Positions 45,571 to 53,989 of a DNA stretch of 64,000 nucleotides are shown here, in pieces (positions within the stretch are counted from its first letter, which is position 1; each line of letters starts with the position of its first letter). The DNA comes from Microbispora catharanthi. Its GTDB lineage: Bacteria > Actinomycetota > Actinomycetes > Streptosporangiales > Streptosporangiaceae. The stretch spans positions 434,001 through 498,000 of the forward strand of contig NZ_VDMA02000003.1 of the NCBI RefSeq assembly GCF_006334915.2, given 5' to 3'. A program made the translations under genes and the position numbers. The notes beneath the pieces are model-generated. The model ran no database searches. It was not told the origin of the DNA and was given only the letters and a program-made list of their open reading frames with translations.

Positions 45571-46488
45571 GTGGAGCACACCGATCCCCAACTGGCCGAG
45601 GCGAGCGCAGGGGTCAGCGCCTACCGGCTGCTCAGCCCCGACCTGCAGACGGTCGGCCTGCGCACCCACCAGGCCCGCTACGACAACCTCGGCGAGGCGC
45701 GCTTCCCCCGGCCCGCCGAGGACTTCATCGTCGCCAGCCGGTTCGCGCCCTGGGACCGGGAGGCCCAGCTCTCGGGCGCGGACTACTTCGGGGACGTGAT
45801 GGCGACCGCGCTGTCGGTGATCGACCACGAGTCGGCGCCCGAGGCGGACGTCGTCGAGCTGCCCGCACCGCTGGAGGTGCCGATCGCGCTGGACGAGGCC
45901 GTCGCCCGGCGGCGGAGCGTGCGCAGGTACACCGGCGACCCCGTGGCCCTCGCCGAGCTCGGCACGATGATCCGGTTCGGCGGCGGGATCACCGGGGAGG
46001 CCGACGGCGAGCTGATGCGCGGCGGCACCGCCACCTATCGGTTCCGCGCGGTGCCGAGCGGCGGCGGCCTCTATCCCGTGGAGATCCACCTCGCCGCGCT
46101 CGACGTGCCGGAGCTGCCCGTCGGCACCTATCGCTACAGCCCGGTCGAGGACGTGCTCGTCCGCACCGGGGACCGGGCGACCGCGGACCGGCTTCGCGAC
46201 TCGTTCGCGATTCCCGGCGGGATCATCTCCGTCGAGAGCGCGGCCGCGGTCGTCCTCCTCGTCGCCCGGCCCTGGCGGTCCATGCGCAAGTACGGCCCGC
46301 GGGGCATGCGCTTCGTCCTGCACGAGTGCGGCGGCATCGCGCAGAACATGCACCTCACCGCGACCGGGTTCGGCCTGGGCACCACCGACTGCTCCAGCTA
46401 CGTCGACGACCTGACCAACGAGGCGCTCGGGCTGGACGGCGTGCTGTCCTTCGTCGCGCACACGATCTTCGTCGGATGGCCGGGATGA
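45571..46488 (+). CDS. SagB-type azoline dehydrogenase (FMN nitroreductase fold)
   Basis: 305-residue FMN-dependent oxidase that would convert thiazolines/oxazolines on the precursor to aromatic azoles. The signature RRRSVRRYTGDPVALAELG (residues about 110-128) and the FMN-binding SGGGLYPVEIHLAAL are typical of SagB/ThcOx. A conserved RRY-type motif and the IAQNMHLTATGFGLGT helix follow. GTG at 45571 has AGGAG at 45561-45565. Its stop overlaps the radical SAM start (ATGA), so the two are translationally coupled. This gene implies that at least some rings are oxidised to azoles. Confidence 0.92.
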   Translation: MEHTDPQLAEASAGVSAYRLLSPDLQTVGLRTHQARYDNLGEARFPRPAEDFIVASRFAPWDREAQLSGADYFGDVMATALSVIDHESAPEADVVELPAPLEVPIALDEAVARRRSVRRYTGDPVALAELGTMIRFGGGITGEADGELMRGGTATYRFRAVPSGGGLYPVEIHLAALDVPELPVGTYRYSPVEDVLVRTGDRATADRLRDSFAIPGGIISVESAAAVVLLVARPWRSMRKYGPRGMRFVLHECGGIAQNMHLTATGFGLGTTDCSSYVDDLTNEALGLDGVLSFVAHTIFVGWPG

Positions 46489-47720
46489 GCGACGCCCGGC
46501 CGCTGCTGATCTACGTGCACATCCCGTTCTGCAGCTCGAAGTGCCACTTCTGCGACTGGGTCACCGAGATCCCCACCGCCGAGCTGCTGCTGCGCCCCGC
46601 CGACACGCCCAGGCGGGCGTACATCGACGCGCTCTGCCGGGAGATCAGGGAACGCGGGGCGGACCTGACCGGCCGCGGCTACCGCCCCGCCATCATGTAC
46701 TGGGGCGGCGGCACGGCGAGCATCCTGGCCGAGCACGAGATCGCGCGGATCGGGGCCGCGCTGCACGAGGTGTTCGACCTGTCCGGCGGGATGGACGAGG
46801 CGACCATCGAGTGCAGTCCGGAGAGCCTCACCCCGGAGAAGCTGGCGGCCTTCCGCGACGTGGGCTTCCGGCGCTGGAGCAGCGGTGTCCAGTCCTTCGA
46901 CGAACGGCGGCTGCGCACGCTGGGCCGCAGCCACGACGCGGCGCAGGCGCGACGCGCCGTCGAACTGGCGGCCGAGGCGGGCTTCGACGACCGCTCGATC
47001 GATCTCATCTGCGGGCTGCCGGGCGAGAGCGTGGAGGAGGCCGCCGACTCCGTACGGGCCGCCCTCGACCTGCCGGTCACCCACGTCGCCCTCTACCCGT
47101 ACCGGCCCGCGCACGGCACGGTGCTGCGCCGGCAGGTGACCCGGGGCACCACGGAGATCCTGCGTTCCGAGCAGAAGGCGGCCTACGGGCGGGCCGCCGC
47201 GCTGCTCGTGGACGCCGGGTTCCCCGAGTACGCGATGAGTCACTTCGGCCACCGGCGCTGCCTCAGCGACCTGGCCTACTTCCAGCTCCGCATGGACTGG
47301 GCCGGCTTCGGCTCCGGCGCCACCTCGCTGATCGGCGGGGAATACCTCGCGCACCGGCGCGGCTTCCTGTCCGCCTACAACCGGGACCCGCTGCACTTCG
47401 ACGAGCGCTACCCCGCCGCCTCGCCTGCCATCGCGGCCCGGCTGCTCTACCAGTCGCTGACCACCTTCGAGGGCGCCTCGCGCGACCTGTGGCGGGAGCG
47501 CACGGGAACCGATCTGGACGAGGTACTGGCGCTCGGGCCCTGCCGTCACCTGCTCGGCTTCCTGGAACGGGTGGCCGAGGTGCGCTCCGACGCCGACGGC
47601 GTGCGGCTGCGCCGCGACCAGATCGCGGACGCCTTCATCGACCTGCAGTTCGCGGGGATCGCGGCGGGCGGGGGGCACGGGTCGCCCGAGCTCCCCCGGA
47701 CGGCCGCGTTGCTGGGCTGA
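46485..47720 (+). CDS. HemN/HemW-like radical SAM enzyme, possible class C methyltransferase
   Basis: 411-residue radical SAM protein with the HemN-type start LIYVHIPFCSSKCHFCDW: Cys16, Cys20, Cys23 bind the [4Fe-4S] cluster. Also visible are MYWGGGTASIL, IECSPESLTPEKL, SSGVQSFDERRLRTLGRSHD, and SIDLICGLPGES. The HN..YW segment of HemW heme chaperones is altered (HRRCLSDLAYF), and the gene sits inside the RiPP operon, so it is probably not the housekeeping HemW. Class C radical SAM methyltransferases of thiopeptide loci (TbtI, NosN type) have this architecture; C-methylation of a thiazole is a reasonable inference. It overlaps SagB by 4 bases. Confidence 0.85.
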   Translation: MSDARPLLIYVHIPFCSSKCHFCDWVTEIPTAELLLRPADTPRRAYIDALCREIRERGADLTGRGYRPAIMYWGGGTASILAEHEIARIGAALHEVFDLSGGMDEATIECSPESLTPEKLAAFRDVGFRRWSSGVQSFDERRLRTLGRSHDAAQARRAVELAAEAGFDDRSIDLICGLPGESVEEAADSVRAALDLPVTHVALYPYRPAHGTVLRRQVTRGTTEILRSEQKAAYGRAAALLVDAGFPEYAMSHFGHRRCLSDLAYFQLRMDWAGFGSGATSLIGGEYLAHRRGFLSAYNRDPLHFDERYPAASPAIAARLLYQSLTTFEGASRDLWRERTGTDLDEVLALGPCRHLLGFLERVAEVRSDADGVRLRRDQIADAFIDLQFAGIAAGGGHGSPELPRTAALLG

Positions 47721-47752
47721 CGGCACGGACCCTGAGAGAGGAATGGCCCCGA

Positions 47753-48790
47753 ATGACACCGCCGATGCAACAGAGCAAGAACGTCAGGATCAAACCGTCC
47801 TTCAGCATCGTGGCCCACGACGCCGACACCGTCGAACTGCGCCACGGCGTCTGGAACGTGCGCTCCTACACCCTGACCGACCACGCCAGGACCGGCCGGC
47901 TGTACGGCCTGCTCCGCGGCCTCGACGGCACCGCCAGCAGGGCCGACGTGGCGAAGGCCAACGGGGTGACCCGGGCCGAGGTCGAGGCCCTCGTGGACCA
48001 CCTCGACCAGCTCGGCGTGATCGCGCGGGCGCCGGAGACCGCGCTGGACAGCTATCTGGAGAGCACCGGCGCCTACACCACCGAGGCTCCCGCCCCGCCG
48101 GTGGTCGTCCTGGGCGGCTACGCGCTGGCAGCGGCGACGGCCCGGGTGCTGGACGGCAGCCTGCCGGGCGGTGTGGAGGTGGCGGGTGAGGACGACCCGC
48201 TGCACCGCGCCCTGCTGGAGGCCGATCCGGTCGCGCTGGAGGACGGGCTGACCTTCGAGCGGTTCACCGAGCGGTTCGAGCCGTGGCGCGGCAAGGTGCT
48301 GGTCCACGTCGCCGAGGAGCCGCACCCGCTGCGCCTCAGCGTGCTCAACCGGGTCGCGCTGGCGCTGCGCACGCCGTGGATCCAGGCGGCCGTCGACGGC
48401 CCGATGCTGCTGATCGGCCCCGCGTTCTCCCCGCCGGCCTCGGCCTGCTTCGCCTGCTTCGAGACGCGGGTGCTGATGAACCTGCGGGAGTCGGCCGCCT
48501 ACCAGCGGTACAAGGACGCCCTCGTCCGGCGGTCCATACGGGCCGGCGAGCCGCCCACCCTCGACGCGCTGCGCGCTTTGGTCGCCGGGCACGTCGGGCT
48601 GGAGGCGCTCAACCTGGCGCTGACCGGGACCACCACCACACTCGGCAAGGTCCTGGGCATCTACGTGCCGACGATGGAGATCGCGTACTCCGAGGTGCTG
48701 CGGCTGCCCGGCTGCCGGGCCTGCGGACCGGTGCCCGAGCGGGAGGCGACCGAGCTGTACTTCGACGTGCGGCGGTGGATCGATGCCTGA
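47753..48790 (+). CDS. TOMM leader-peptide-binding E1-like protein (SagC-type)
   Basis: 345-residue protein that would bind the precursor leader and present the core to YcaO. The first 90 residues form a winged-helix RRE-like domain (KPSFSIVAHDADTVELRHG, then TRAEVEALVDHLDQLGVI). The rest is a reduced E1/ThiF-like fold with ACFACFETRVLMNLRESAAY and a C-terminal CRAC pair; the four Cys fit the structural zinc of this family. ATP-binding residues of true E1 enzymes are absent, as is usual. ATG at 47753; ATG at 47765 is an alternative. It overlaps the YcaO gene by 8 bases. Confidence 0.9.
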   Translation: MTPPMQQSKNVRIKPSFSIVAHDADTVELRHGVWNVRSYTLTDHARTGRLYGLLRGLDGTASRADVAKANGVTRAEVEALVDHLDQLGVIARAPETALDSYLESTGAYTTEAPAPPVVVLGGYALAAATARVLDGSLPGGVEVAGEDDPLHRALLEADPVALEDGLTFERFTERFEPWRGKVLVHVAEEPHPLRLSVLNRVALALRTPWIQAAVDGPMLLIGPAFSPPASACFACFETRVLMNLRESAAYQRYKDALVRRSIRAGEPPTLDALRALVAGHVGLEALNLALTGTTTTLGKVLGIYVPTMEIAYSEVLRLPGCRACGPVPEREATELYFDVRRWIDA

Positions 48791-50180
48791 CGTGACGACC
48801 CCATCGTTGACGGCCCCGCATGACGCGTTGGCCCCGCATGACGTGATGGCCCCGCGTGTCGTGGAGGCCCCCGACCAGTTCACCGCGCGGCTGCGGGCCC
48901 GGATGCACTCCCCGCTGTGCGGCCTGATGCCGTCCATGGGCTTCCTGCAGCGACAGCGGGGCGGCCCGCGGCTGATGGTGGCGGGAGGCGAGCTCACCGG
49001 CGTGCACGTGCTGCGCGGCCTGCCCGCGCCGAAGATCGGCGCCTATCACATCGGCGGGTACGGCCTGCGCCCCTTCGAGTCGCACATCAGGACGCTCGGC
49101 GAGGTGGTGGAGCGGTACGGCGGCTACATCGCCCCGGTGAGCGGGCGGTTCCCGATCCGCTACGCGACGGCCGAGGAGCTGACCGCGGCCGGAGAGCACT
49201 GGGACGCCGGTCCCGCCGAGCCGTACGGCGCGGAGCAGTACGGCCGTCCCGGGTTCCCGTTCCGGCCCCGGCGGGACGGCGACGTGCTGGGCTGGGTGCG
49301 GGCCACCCGGCTGGGCGACGGCCGCGACTGCTGGGTCCCGGCCCAGTTGCTGCTCGTCGGCTACGTCGTCCAGGACACGAGGGGCGAGCCCTGGCTCGCG
49401 CCCGCGGTGTCCACCGGAACCGCCGCGCACACCGACCCCGACCGCGCCGCGCTCAACGCTCTTGAGGAGATGGTGCAGATCGACGCGGCGCTCAGCCACT
49501 GGTATGGCGGCAGCCGGTCGACGCGGCTCCGGCCGGGGGCCAGGACCGCGGCGCTGCAACGGGTCATCGGCGGCTCCTTCGAGGTGCGGGGCGACCAGCC
49601 GGAGTTCCACCTGCTCCCCAGCGCCGACCTGCCCGGGTTCACCGTCGCCTGCCTGATCCGCAGCGCGGACGGCCGCCTGCCCGCCGTGGCCGTCGGTCTC
49701 GGCATCGACGGCGTGCTCGAACGGGCCATGTACCGGGCGCTGCTCGAGGCGGCGGGCGTCCGGGGCCTGGCGGTCTGGTCCGCGCTGCAGCAGCGGTTCG
49801 AGCAGGGCTCCGCCGTGCGGGAGGACATCTTCGACCTCGAATCCAACGTCTCCCTCGCCGCCACCCCCGAGGGGGCGCGGGTGGTCGAGGAGAGGTTCGG
49901 CGACTGCGACGACGCGTCGGCCGACGACCTGCCGCCCGACGACGAACGGCCGGCCGGGGCCCGTGCGCGCGACCTCGTGCGGGCCTTCCACGCCACCGGC
50001 AAGCGCCTCTACGCGGCCGACTTCACCACCGTGGACGTCGCCGACCTCGGGTTCGTCGTCGCCCGCTTCTGGTGCCCCGACCTCGTGACCCTGCCGCTGC
50101 CCAGCGCCCCGCCCGCGGCGCACGCGCGGTTCGCCGCGTACGGAGGATTCCGCCGCCATGACCCCCACCCCTATCCCTGA
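48783..50180 (+). CDS. YcaO cyclodehydratase (SagD-type)
   Basis: 465-residue ATP-dependent cyclodehydratase forming azoline rings from Cys, Ser and Thr of the precursor. The YcaO nucleotide site is visible: STGTAAHTDPDRAALNALEE then MVQIDA, with the paired acidic residues, and later ERAMYRALLEAAGVR and the FHATGKRLYAADFT segment. The C-terminus ends HDPHPYP, matching the PxPxP-like tail needed by azoline-forming YcaOs. A short APHD repeat (TAPHDALAPHDVMAP) at residues 11-25 comes from a duplicated 13-base DNA unit. It overlaps the CPBP gene by 23 bases. Confidence 0.95.
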   Translation: MPDVTTPSLTAPHDALAPHDVMAPRVVEAPDQFTARLRARMHSPLCGLMPSMGFLQRQRGGPRLMVAGGELTGVHVLRGLPAPKIGAYHIGGYGLRPFESHIRTLGEVVERYGGYIAPVSGRFPIRYATAEELTAAGEHWDAGPAEPYGAEQYGRPGFPFRPRRDGDVLGWVRATRLGDGRDCWVPAQLLLVGYVVQDTRGEPWLAPAVSTGTAAHTDPDRAALNALEEMVQIDAALSHWYGGSRSTRLRPGARTAALQRVIGGSFEVRGDQPEFHLLPSADLPGFTVACLIRSADGRLPAVAVGLGIDGVLERAMYRALLEAAGVRGLAVWSALQQRFEQGSAVREDIFDLESNVSLAATPEGARVVEERFGDCDDASADDLPPDDERPAGARARDLVRAFHATGKRLYAADFTTVDVADLGFVVARFWCPDLVTLPLPSAPPAAHARFAAYGGFRRHDPHPYP

Positions 50181-50994
50181 CGCCCCCCTCACCGACACCA
50201 GGGCGTACGCGCTGACCGCGCTGGCCCTGCTGTCCCTGTCGTGCCTGACGCTCGCGGCCCACCTGCACACCCGGTGGGCATGGGTACGGCGGCTGCCGCT
50301 CCTCGGCGTGCATGTGCTGCTCATGGGCGCGCTGGTGGCCGCGGGGGCGGTGCTGCTCGGCCCCGGCTCGGCGCTGCTGCCGGTGCCCGGGCACCCGGCC
50401 GGCTGGTGGGGGCTGCCGGCGGGCGCCGTGCTCGGGGCGGTGCTCGGCCTACTGATCGTCCGGGTCGACCTGGCGATCACCACGGCCTGGCGTACGGCAC
50501 GCCCCGCTGCGGCCCGCCCGGCGCCGCAGCGGATGACGGCGGCGCGCCCGGCGGGGTTCGCCGCGTCGGGCACCCGGGTGTCCGAGCGCCGCCGCACCGG
50601 CCTGGTGCGCGCCCGCAACGACTACGCGCCGACGGGCGGCGACCTGCGGGTCCGGCTCGAACTGCTGGTCGCGGTGGCCGTCGGGGAGGAACTGGTCTTC
50701 CGCGGCCTGCTGACCCGGCTCGCCCTCCTGCTCCCCGGCGTACGGCTCGAGGCCGGCGCGCTGGTCCTGGCGGCGGCGGTGTTCGCCTGCTCCCACGTCT
50801 TCTTCGGCTGGGTGCAGGTGCTCGCCAAGACCCCGCTCGCGGCGGCGGCGTGCGCGGCGACGCTGCTCACCGGCAACGTGCTGGCGGCGGTCGTCGCCCA
50901 CGTCGTGTTCAACGTGTGGGTCTGGCGCTACCGGCGAAGCGAGCCGGTGGCACGGCGGACCCCGGCCCGGGGCATGTGGGGGGCGCCCGCGTGA
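50158..50994 (+). CDS. CPBP membrane protease, SagE-like, intact motifs
   Basis: 278-residue CAAX-type (CPBP/Abi) intramembrane metalloprotease. Motif 1 EExxxR is GEELVFRG (Glu177, Glu178, Arg182), motif 2 FACSH (Phe209, His213) and motif 3 HVVFN (His248, Asn252), so the catalytic set is complete. About seven hydrophobic helices, with a charged cytosolic loop at 110-165. SagE-type members are proposed to cleave the leader or give immunity. ATG at 50158 inside the YcaO end; its stop overlaps the second CPBP start (GTGA). Confidence 0.88.
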   Translation: MTPTPIPDAPLTDTRAYALTALALLSLSCLTLAAHLHTRWAWVRRLPLLGVHVLLMGALVAAGAVLLGPGSALLPVPGHPAGWWGLPAGAVLGAVLGLLIVRVDLAITTAWRTARPAAARPAPQRMTAARPAGFAASGTRVSERRRTGLVRARNDYAPTGGDLRVRLELLVAVAVGEELVFRGLLTRLALLLPGVRLEAGALVLAAAVFACSHVFFGWVQVLAKTPLAAAACAATLLTGNVLAAVVAHVVFNVWVWRYRRSEPVARRTPARGMWGAPA

Positions 50995-51854
50995 ACGACC
51001 TGCCCTGGCCGCTGAAGGCGCTCGTTCTGACGGTGTTCGTCGTCCTGTACTACAAGTACGCCAAGAGCGCGCTGTTCGCCCTGTGCCGCCGGGCCGCCCA
51101 CCTGCTGCCGTTCGGCCGCCGCTGGGACGCCAGCGAGCGTGGCAGCGTCCTCGAACTGGCGGCGGCCGGCGCGAGCCACGTGCTCGTCGTCGCCGTCCTC
51201 GTCCTCGTCACCGGGATCGACCTCACCCGGTTCGCCGCCGGCTTCGACCGGCCGGGCCTCATCGCGCTCGGCGCGGCGATCGGCGTCGGAGAGGTGGCGC
51301 TCGGGTCGCTGCTGTGCCGCGTGCTGATCGAGGGCGTGCAGGCGGCGGGCCGGCGCCGCGCCGGTTCCGTGGCGGGCGGGGTGCGAAACGGGGTGCGGAG
51401 GGGGGCGCGGGGCGAGGTGAGGGGCGCGCGGACCGCGCCCGCGACCGCCGGGGGCGCCGTGGACGGCGCGGTGGAGAGCGGGGAGCGCATGCGGCAGTGG
51501 CTCGGCCTGTCGCGCGGCGGCTGGATCAGGCACCACCTCAAGACGATGGAGGTGGTCTCCCTCCCCCTCGCGCTGGCGCTCACCGCCACGCAGGTCGGCA
51601 GCGAGGAGGTCGTCTTCCGCGGGCTGGTGCTGTCGTGGCTGCGCGAGGCCGGGCCGGTCCTCGCGATAGGGATCTCCTGCCTGCTCTTCACCGTCATGCA
51701 GGTCTTCCTGATGTCCTCCTGGCGCGCCGCGATGTTCCCGGTGGTCGGCGCGATCGTGATGGGCGTCACGCACAGCGTCCTGTTCTGGCACTACCCGGTG
51801 CTGATCCCCCTCGTGGTGGCGCACGTCACCTTCTTCCTGTTCGCCGTGGCCTGA
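50991..51854 (+). CDS. Second CPBP-family membrane protein, degenerate motifs
   Basis: 287-residue membrane protein of the same family as the preceding gene. Motif 1 is kept (SEEVVFRG; Glu205, Glu206, Arg210), but motif 2 is FTVMQ (Gln237 in place of His), and motif 3 keeps His278 while its Asn position is Phe282. A charged Gly/Arg-rich loop lies at about 118-165. It may be a non-catalytic partner or immunity protein, or a protease with altered ligands. GTG at 50991 overlaps the previous stop by 4 bases. Twin CPBP genes in one RiPP operon are notable. Confidence 0.85.
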   Translation: MNDLPWPLKALVLTVFVVLYYKYAKSALFALCRRAAHLLPFGRRWDASERGSVLELAAAGASHVLVVAVLVLVTGIDLTRFAAGFDRPGLIALGAAIGVGEVALGSLLCRVLIEGVQAAGRRRAGSVAGGVRNGVRRGARGEVRGARTAPATAGGAVDGAVESGERMRQWLGLSRGGWIRHHLKTMEVVSLPLALALTATQVGSEEVVFRGLVLSWLREAGPVLAIGISCLLFTVMQVFLMSSWRAAMFPVVGAIVMGVTHSVLFWHYPVLIPLVVAHVTFFLFAVA

Positions 51855-51891
51855 CCGATCGCCGTGACCTGACTTGGAGAAAGGACCGCAC

Positions 51892-52941
51892 ATGTTCCAC
51901 GGCCTGTCCCTGCTGCCCGACTGCGCGCCCGCGACCAAGGCGCCCGACGACTACTTCCGCGACGTGCTGCTGCTGAGCCGCCTCGCCGACCAGGGCGGCA
52001 TGAGCCACGTGAAGATGACCGAGCACTACCTCGGCGCCTACGGCGGCTACTGCCCGAGCCCGCTGGCGTTCCTGTCCGCGGTGGCCGCGGCCACCACGCG
52101 GATCCGGCTGATGACCGGCTGCGTGCTGCCGGTCTTCCACCACCCCGTACGGCTCGCCTCCGAGGCGGCGATGGTCGACGCGATCAGCGGGGGACGGCTC
52201 GACGTCGGCTTCGCCCGCGCCTACCTGCCCCAGGAGTTCGAGGTGTTCCAGGTGCCGATGGACGGCAGCAGGGAGCGCTTCACCGCGACGGTGGAGACCG
52301 TGCTGCGGCTGTGGACCGAGGAACGGGTCAGCGTGGACACGCCGTTCTTCCGGTTCGAGAACGTGACGATCCTGCCCCGGCCGGTGCAACGCCCCCACCC
52401 GCCGGTGTGGGTCGCGGCGGTGCGCTCGCGCTCCAGCTTCGCCTGGATCGGCGAGAGCGGCCACAACCTGCTCGTCACCCCCGCGCTCACGCCGCTCGCC
52501 GAGATGAGCGACCACATCGCCGTCTACCGCGAGGCGTACGCCGAGGCGGGGCACCCGGGCTCCCCCCAGGTGGTGGCGAGCCTCCCCCTGTACGTCGGTG
52601 ACAGCGACGAGGAGGCGTGGCGGACCGCCGACCCGCTGCTCCGGGCCTACCTCGACGTGTGGGCGTCGGCCACCGAGTCCTGGTTGTCGGCCGCCTCGGC
52701 GGACTACACCGGCTACACGGGCATGAGCCGGGCCATCCGGGCGCTCGACCCCGCGACGTTCCGGACCATGGGCAGCGCCGTCGTCGGCGCCCCCGCCACC
52801 GTCGCCGAGCGCGTCGAGGAGATCGCCGAGGTGCTGGGCGTCGACGGGTTCCTGTGGCAGATGGACTTCGGCGCCGTGCCCGGGCAGGTCGCCGTGGCGA
52901 GTCTCGAACGGTTCCTGGACAAGGTGCTCCCGAGCCTCTAG
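51892..52941 (+). CDS. LLM-class flavin-dependent oxidoreductase
   Basis: 349-residue luciferase-like (TIM-barrel) monooxygenase or reductase using FMN or F420. Features: VKMTEHYLGAYGGY, then TTRIRLMTGCVLPVFHHPVRLASEAAMVD split by the usual spacing, SGGRLDVGFARAYLP, and a C-terminal LGVDGFLWQMDFG. It could oxidise the peptide, an aldehyde or a rare amino-acid side chain. ATG at 51892 follows GGAGAAAGGA with 6-base spacing. 37 bp after the second CPBP gene and 8 bp before the hydrolase gene, so part of the same transcript. Such proteins recur in TOMM operons; a specific reaction is not known. Confidence 0.85.
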   Translation: MFHGLSLLPDCAPATKAPDDYFRDVLLLSRLADQGGMSHVKMTEHYLGAYGGYCPSPLAFLSAVAAATTRIRLMTGCVLPVFHHPVRLASEAAMVDAISGGRLDVGFARAYLPQEFEVFQVPMDGSRERFTATVETVLRLWTEERVSVDTPFFRFENVTILPRPVQRPHPPVWVAAVRSRSSFAWIGESGHNLLVTPALTPLAEMSDHIAVYREAYAEAGHPGSPQVVASLPLYVGDSDEEAWRTADPLLRAYLDVWASATESWLSAASADYTGYTGMSRAIRALDPATFRTMGSAVVGAPATVAERVEEIAEVLGVDGFLWQMDFGAVPGQVAVASLERFLDKVLPSL

Positions 52942-52949
52942 GGGTTGTG

Positions 52950-53987
52950 ATGACCAAGAACGTGTTCGTGCGCGCCCTGCTGGCCGGGGCGGCGCTGCTG
53001 CTCCTCACCGGCCTGCCCGCGCGGCCCGCCGCGGCCTCGGCCGCCGGATGCCGTCTGGTGTCCGTGCCGGTCACCCTGGCCGCCCAGAAGACGACGCTCA
53101 GGGGGACGCTGTGCCGCCCGTCCGGACAGGCCCCGGCCGCCCTGCAACTGCTGCTCGCCGGCGCCACCTTCGACCAGGCGTACTGGCTCACCCCGGCCGA
53201 CGCGCACTCCCCCCCGTACGTCCGCTACATGACCGACGCCGGATACGCCGTGCTCGCCCTCGACCGGCCGGGCAGCGGCCTCAGCGATCGCCCGCCCGCG
53301 CAGGACGTCACGCTGAGCACGGAGGTCGAGGCGATCCACGAGGTGGTGGGCCTGCTGCGGGCGGGGAAGGTCGACGGCCACGCCTACGGCCGGGTGATAG
53401 GCGTGGGCCACTCGTTCGGCTCCAGCGTCCTGGTGACCGACGCGGCCCGGCACGGCGACCTCGACGCGGTGGTCGCGAGCGGTTTCGTCCACTCGGTCGG
53501 GCCCAAGCTTGACGCGCTCAACCAGGCCATCGTGCCCGCCGCGGACGACCCGGTCCTCGGGCCGAGGCGTCCGCCGTCGGGTTACCTGACGACCCAGCAG
53601 GGCAGCAGGGCCGGGCTGTTCCTCGACACGGCGGACGCCTCGCCGGCGATGCCCGCGGTCCTGGAGCTGACGAAGGCGACGATGACGAGCGGCGAGCAGG
53701 CGACGCTCGCGGAGGCAGGCGATCCCGCGATCTCCGGCGCCGTCCGCGTCCCGGTCTTCGTCGCGGTGGGGCAGCACGACGACCTGTTCTGCAACGGGCC
53801 ATACCTGCAGTGCACCGACGCCGCCGCGGTCAAGACCTGGGAGAGCTGGTTCTATCCGGCCGAGGCCCGGCTGGAGACCTTCGTGCTCACCGGGGCAGGG
53901 CACGCGCTCAACCTGCACCGCAACGCCGGGGACTTCTTCGCCGCCGTACGCGGCTGGCTGGACGGGCTGTCCCCCACCGGCCCCTGA
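52950..53987 (+). CDS. Secreted alpha/beta hydrolase
   Basis: 345-residue exported hydrolase. Signal peptide at residues about 1-30 (AALLLLTGLPARPAAASA). Catalytic triad candidates: Ser in GVGHSFGSS, Asp in VGQHDDLF, and His in TGAGHALN. The lid contains Cys pairs (FCNGPYLQC) that may form a disulfide outside the cell. It is the last gene of the LAP operon, 8 bp after the LLM gene, so it may cleave, release or detoxify the exported peptide or an ester; this is inference. Its stop is 2 bases from the stop of the convergent methyltransferase gene. Confidence 0.82.
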   Translation: MTKNVFVRALLAGAALLLLTGLPARPAAASAAGCRLVSVPVTLAAQKTTLRGTLCRPSGQAPAALQLLLAGATFDQAYWLTPADAHSPPYVRYMTDAGYAVLALDRPGSGLSDRPPAQDVTLSTEVEAIHEVVGLLRAGKVDGHAYGRVIGVGHSFGSSVLVTDAARHGDLDAVVASGFVHSVGPKLDALNQAIVPAADDPVLGPRRPPSGYLTTQQGSRAGLFLDTADASPAMPAVLELTKATMTSGEQATLAEAGDPAISGAVRVPVFVAVGQHDDLFCNGPYLQCTDAAAVKTWESWFYPAEARLETFVLTGAGHALNLHRNAGDFFAAVRGWLDGLSPTGP

Positions 53988-53989
53988 TC

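Noticed and set aside
46485..47720. Housekeeping HemW/HemN
   Set aside because: Its start overlaps SagB in a RiPP operon and the HN..YW region is altered. Kept as a possible methyltransferase, though HemW cannot be excluded by sequence alone.
47546..48997. 483-codon leftward open frame opposite the E1-like and YcaO genes
   Set aside because: Antisense shadow; the rightward genes have clear family motifs and coupled starts.
44742..53987. Thiopeptide or lanthipeptide locus
   Set aside because: There is no LanB-like glutamyl-tRNA dehydratase, no pyridine synthase and no lanthionine cyclase. The SagB, E1-like and YcaO set with CPBP proteins fits a linear azole peptide.
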